From Romanomermis culicivorax (Eukaryota; Nematoda; Enoplea; Mermithida; Mermithidae): 64,000 bases of DNA. Below, one piece after another: positions 57,701-60,700 of the stretch. Made by a program: the position numbers and the translations under genes. The stretch spans positions 1 to 64,000 of the forward strand of contig CAWUHX010000046.1 in assembly GCA_963922205.1 (NCBI GenBank), read 5' to 3'. The notes below the pieces were generated by a model, which saw nothing but the letters and a program-made list of their open reading frames with translations, had not been told where the DNA came from and did not search any database. Every line of letters begins with the position of its first letter. The first letter of the stretch is position 1.

Positions 57701-60700
57701 GGCACCGCAAAAATTACAAAAACCTATTCATACTTCAAAGGCTGTACCGACCAGCACCGCGCGGCGCCGCGCCGCGCCAGCCGGCGCCGCTTTTTAGTAT
57801 GAATAGAACAACCGGCGCGGCGCCGCGCGGTGAAGTATGACAGGGCGTTTAGGCTTAGGCTTAGGCTTAGGCTTAGGCTTAGACACTAAGAAAACGGACG
57901 GCGCTCTAATTTTCAGGCGCTCTAAGGTCCGGGAGCCTTCTCCAGGCTGTGACGTCAATTCATGTGCTTTCTGCAGCATCAATCAATAAAAATAGAAAAA
58001 TCAGGGCGTTTCTATCCTGTGCTTCATCAGCCATTGGGGCGGAGCTACAAAAATAACTTTTCACGTGCAAAAGATATGAGAATTTCTCCAAAAACGGTGC
58101 TTGATCATGAAACCTATAATATATCGTTGGAAAGACCACAAACTCCACGTAAAACAGTTCGATGATGGAATTAGTTCAAGAAAATTTGACAATTAGAAGT
58201 TCTTTTTTAACATAGGGAAGTATAAACAAAAACGCAGATCTTCTAATTAAAATTTGACCAGATTAAAAAGGCATTAGATTAAAATTTCAGTAGATTCTGC
58301 ATGTGCTGGCCATTTTCTACGCAATGAAGTCCTTTGAATTGGAAAACTACTATTTCTGACGATTTCAGTATTTTACTGTGACTATATTGAATTTTCAAAG
58401 TTCGACCTCAATGGCTTCTTGGAAACTTCTGTACAAAGTGTATACTTTGGCATAGAGATGCATAAAATGAAGAAATCACCATTTGTTTCGATGATTTTGC
58501 CGTAAAACTCAGTGTTCTGGCGCCGGATTCGCACGCAATTTTGCTTCCTGAGGCTCAGGCTTTTTTTTGGTTTGAAAACCAGGAGCCAAATGGCTCCTAG
58601 GCCTAAATTTTTAGGGGCCAAATTAAAACTTTGGGAGCCAAAAATTTTTAATTGAAGATTATTGAAAAACGTGCTTGTAACACACTGTAGAACGTACTAT
58701 ATAATTAAATTATGTAGATATTCAATCAGTTGATACGAGTTTTAAAAAATCACTGTTGAAAATTTAATTTCCACCCAGCGTTTTGAGTTACAGACATCTT
58801 TCCACACGTACAAACATCGGCCGAGAAATCTTTGTGCAAAGAAAATTTTTTATGCAAAAAGCGCGATATTTCGTTTAATTTTGCACAAATCTTCATCCAA
58901 GGTTGCACTTGAGTTCATTTCCTTCCGACTCAAAAAGTATAGGGTTTTGAAATTGCAGCTTCTGTTTTCATTGTTCTGTTGTTCCCTATATCTTTCCGGC
59001 GCTATGCAACGATTTTTTTCAGATTTTGACACTCTAAATGCTGGAAAATCAATTTAAGGATAACTTATTCGATAAACATACAAGGTTCAAAAACATGTAT
59101 TACATCATTTTACAAACTAAAAAATATGTTCATACTTTCATAAGTTTGACAAGCTCAAATTAAGCTTGAAATTTATGAAAATCACCTCCATTATAATCAT
59201 GAATTCAAACTCGGCTCCATATTTAAAATAATAGTGACAAAAATGGAAAAATTGAGATTTTGATCACCAGAATTCTTTTGCACCAAATGCACCAAAATTC
59301 ATCTTTTCCATGTCGAACCCCCATGTTTTTTCCCTTCGTCGAGAATTTTTTTTCCAGAAAGTTTGATTTGTAGAGAAACAGTGAATAGACTAATTAAAAA
59401 AATTATATAATGAGATCCGGCGCGCAGCGCCGGAAAATTTTCTATGTTTTATGATTTTAGAGCCTATAAAACACTTACTTCAAATCTAAAATTGAATGAA
59501 AACAGCTACAATTCACTATAATATAAATGAATATGTCAAAATTTTAGGAGCCAAAATGGCTCCTAGACCTAAAATTTTAGGAACCATTTCCAAACTTTTA
59601 GGGGCCCAGGCCCCTAAAATGACTTAAAAAAAAGCCTGCTGAGGCTATTCATTTGAGTTAGAATTTCATGAACAAATAAAAGTCTTGCATATGTAGTGAA
59701 AAGTTGACTCTCTGCTCAAATAATTTTATTTCTAGATTTTCGAAAAAACCCCTAAGTTTAGTGAATCAAACAAGTCCATTTTCCTTGAACTTGCTTCATT
59801 GTTCATTGGGTTCTATCTTCATATGCATTGTGTGTTGTGAAATTTTAGCAACCGCAACCAACGAAGTTATCGAATACGCCAATGAGACCACTACTGAAAC
59901 TAGTATCACAAGTAAGGCTAAATTTAAGTCTTTTTGTAACTCATTTGCATAATAATACTCAATTCTCTCGCTCAATATATAGATAAAACAACTAACAATT
60001 TAACATCGATAAGTGAGCCTAAAATCGTTCGCGCTTGTCATAAACAACTACTCTACAAAGTAATATTTGATACTAAATTGGACCAAAGCCCGAAGTGGAC
60101 ATCTAATGCCACGTCGGTTGACCAATGCGCTCAATTGTGCTATAGCAGAGCATGCTCGTCTGCTTTTTTCGACCCTGCCCAGGAGAAATGCGCGTTATCT
60201 TTTGGTTCGTTCCCTGAATGTCCCGTGGACTTGAACGGTCGTTTGTTGGGCTACAATGGAACCAATTCGTCTTGGGTTCAGTGCATCGTTTGTAGTAAGA
60301 GCTTGAATGATATCTAACTAATGCTTCAGCTTTTAATGAAATTTTTTGCGTCTAATATACAATAGTCGATAACGGTTTTTTTCAGCCGAATACAGCGCAA
60401 CTGAAATTTCACCAACGCTGGAAAATATCACTCAAAGTTTAACCACTTCAGTGACAGGTAGTTACAATATTCTACTCATTTTATTGGTTAACTACACTGA
60501 GAACAAACTGGTTTATTTTCATGAGTTTCAGAAGTTTTTACTCTACAACTTATATAGGGTGAGCCAAAAAAAGCGACTGGTACCGACCAAATGGGTGAAG
60601 CTCATTTAATGCCGTTCCCTGCCGTCAATAGATAAAACATCTGGCATAAATCCTGCAAAGTTTCAGATTGTTTCAGTGTCGACTGACTAGAATCAAAAAT

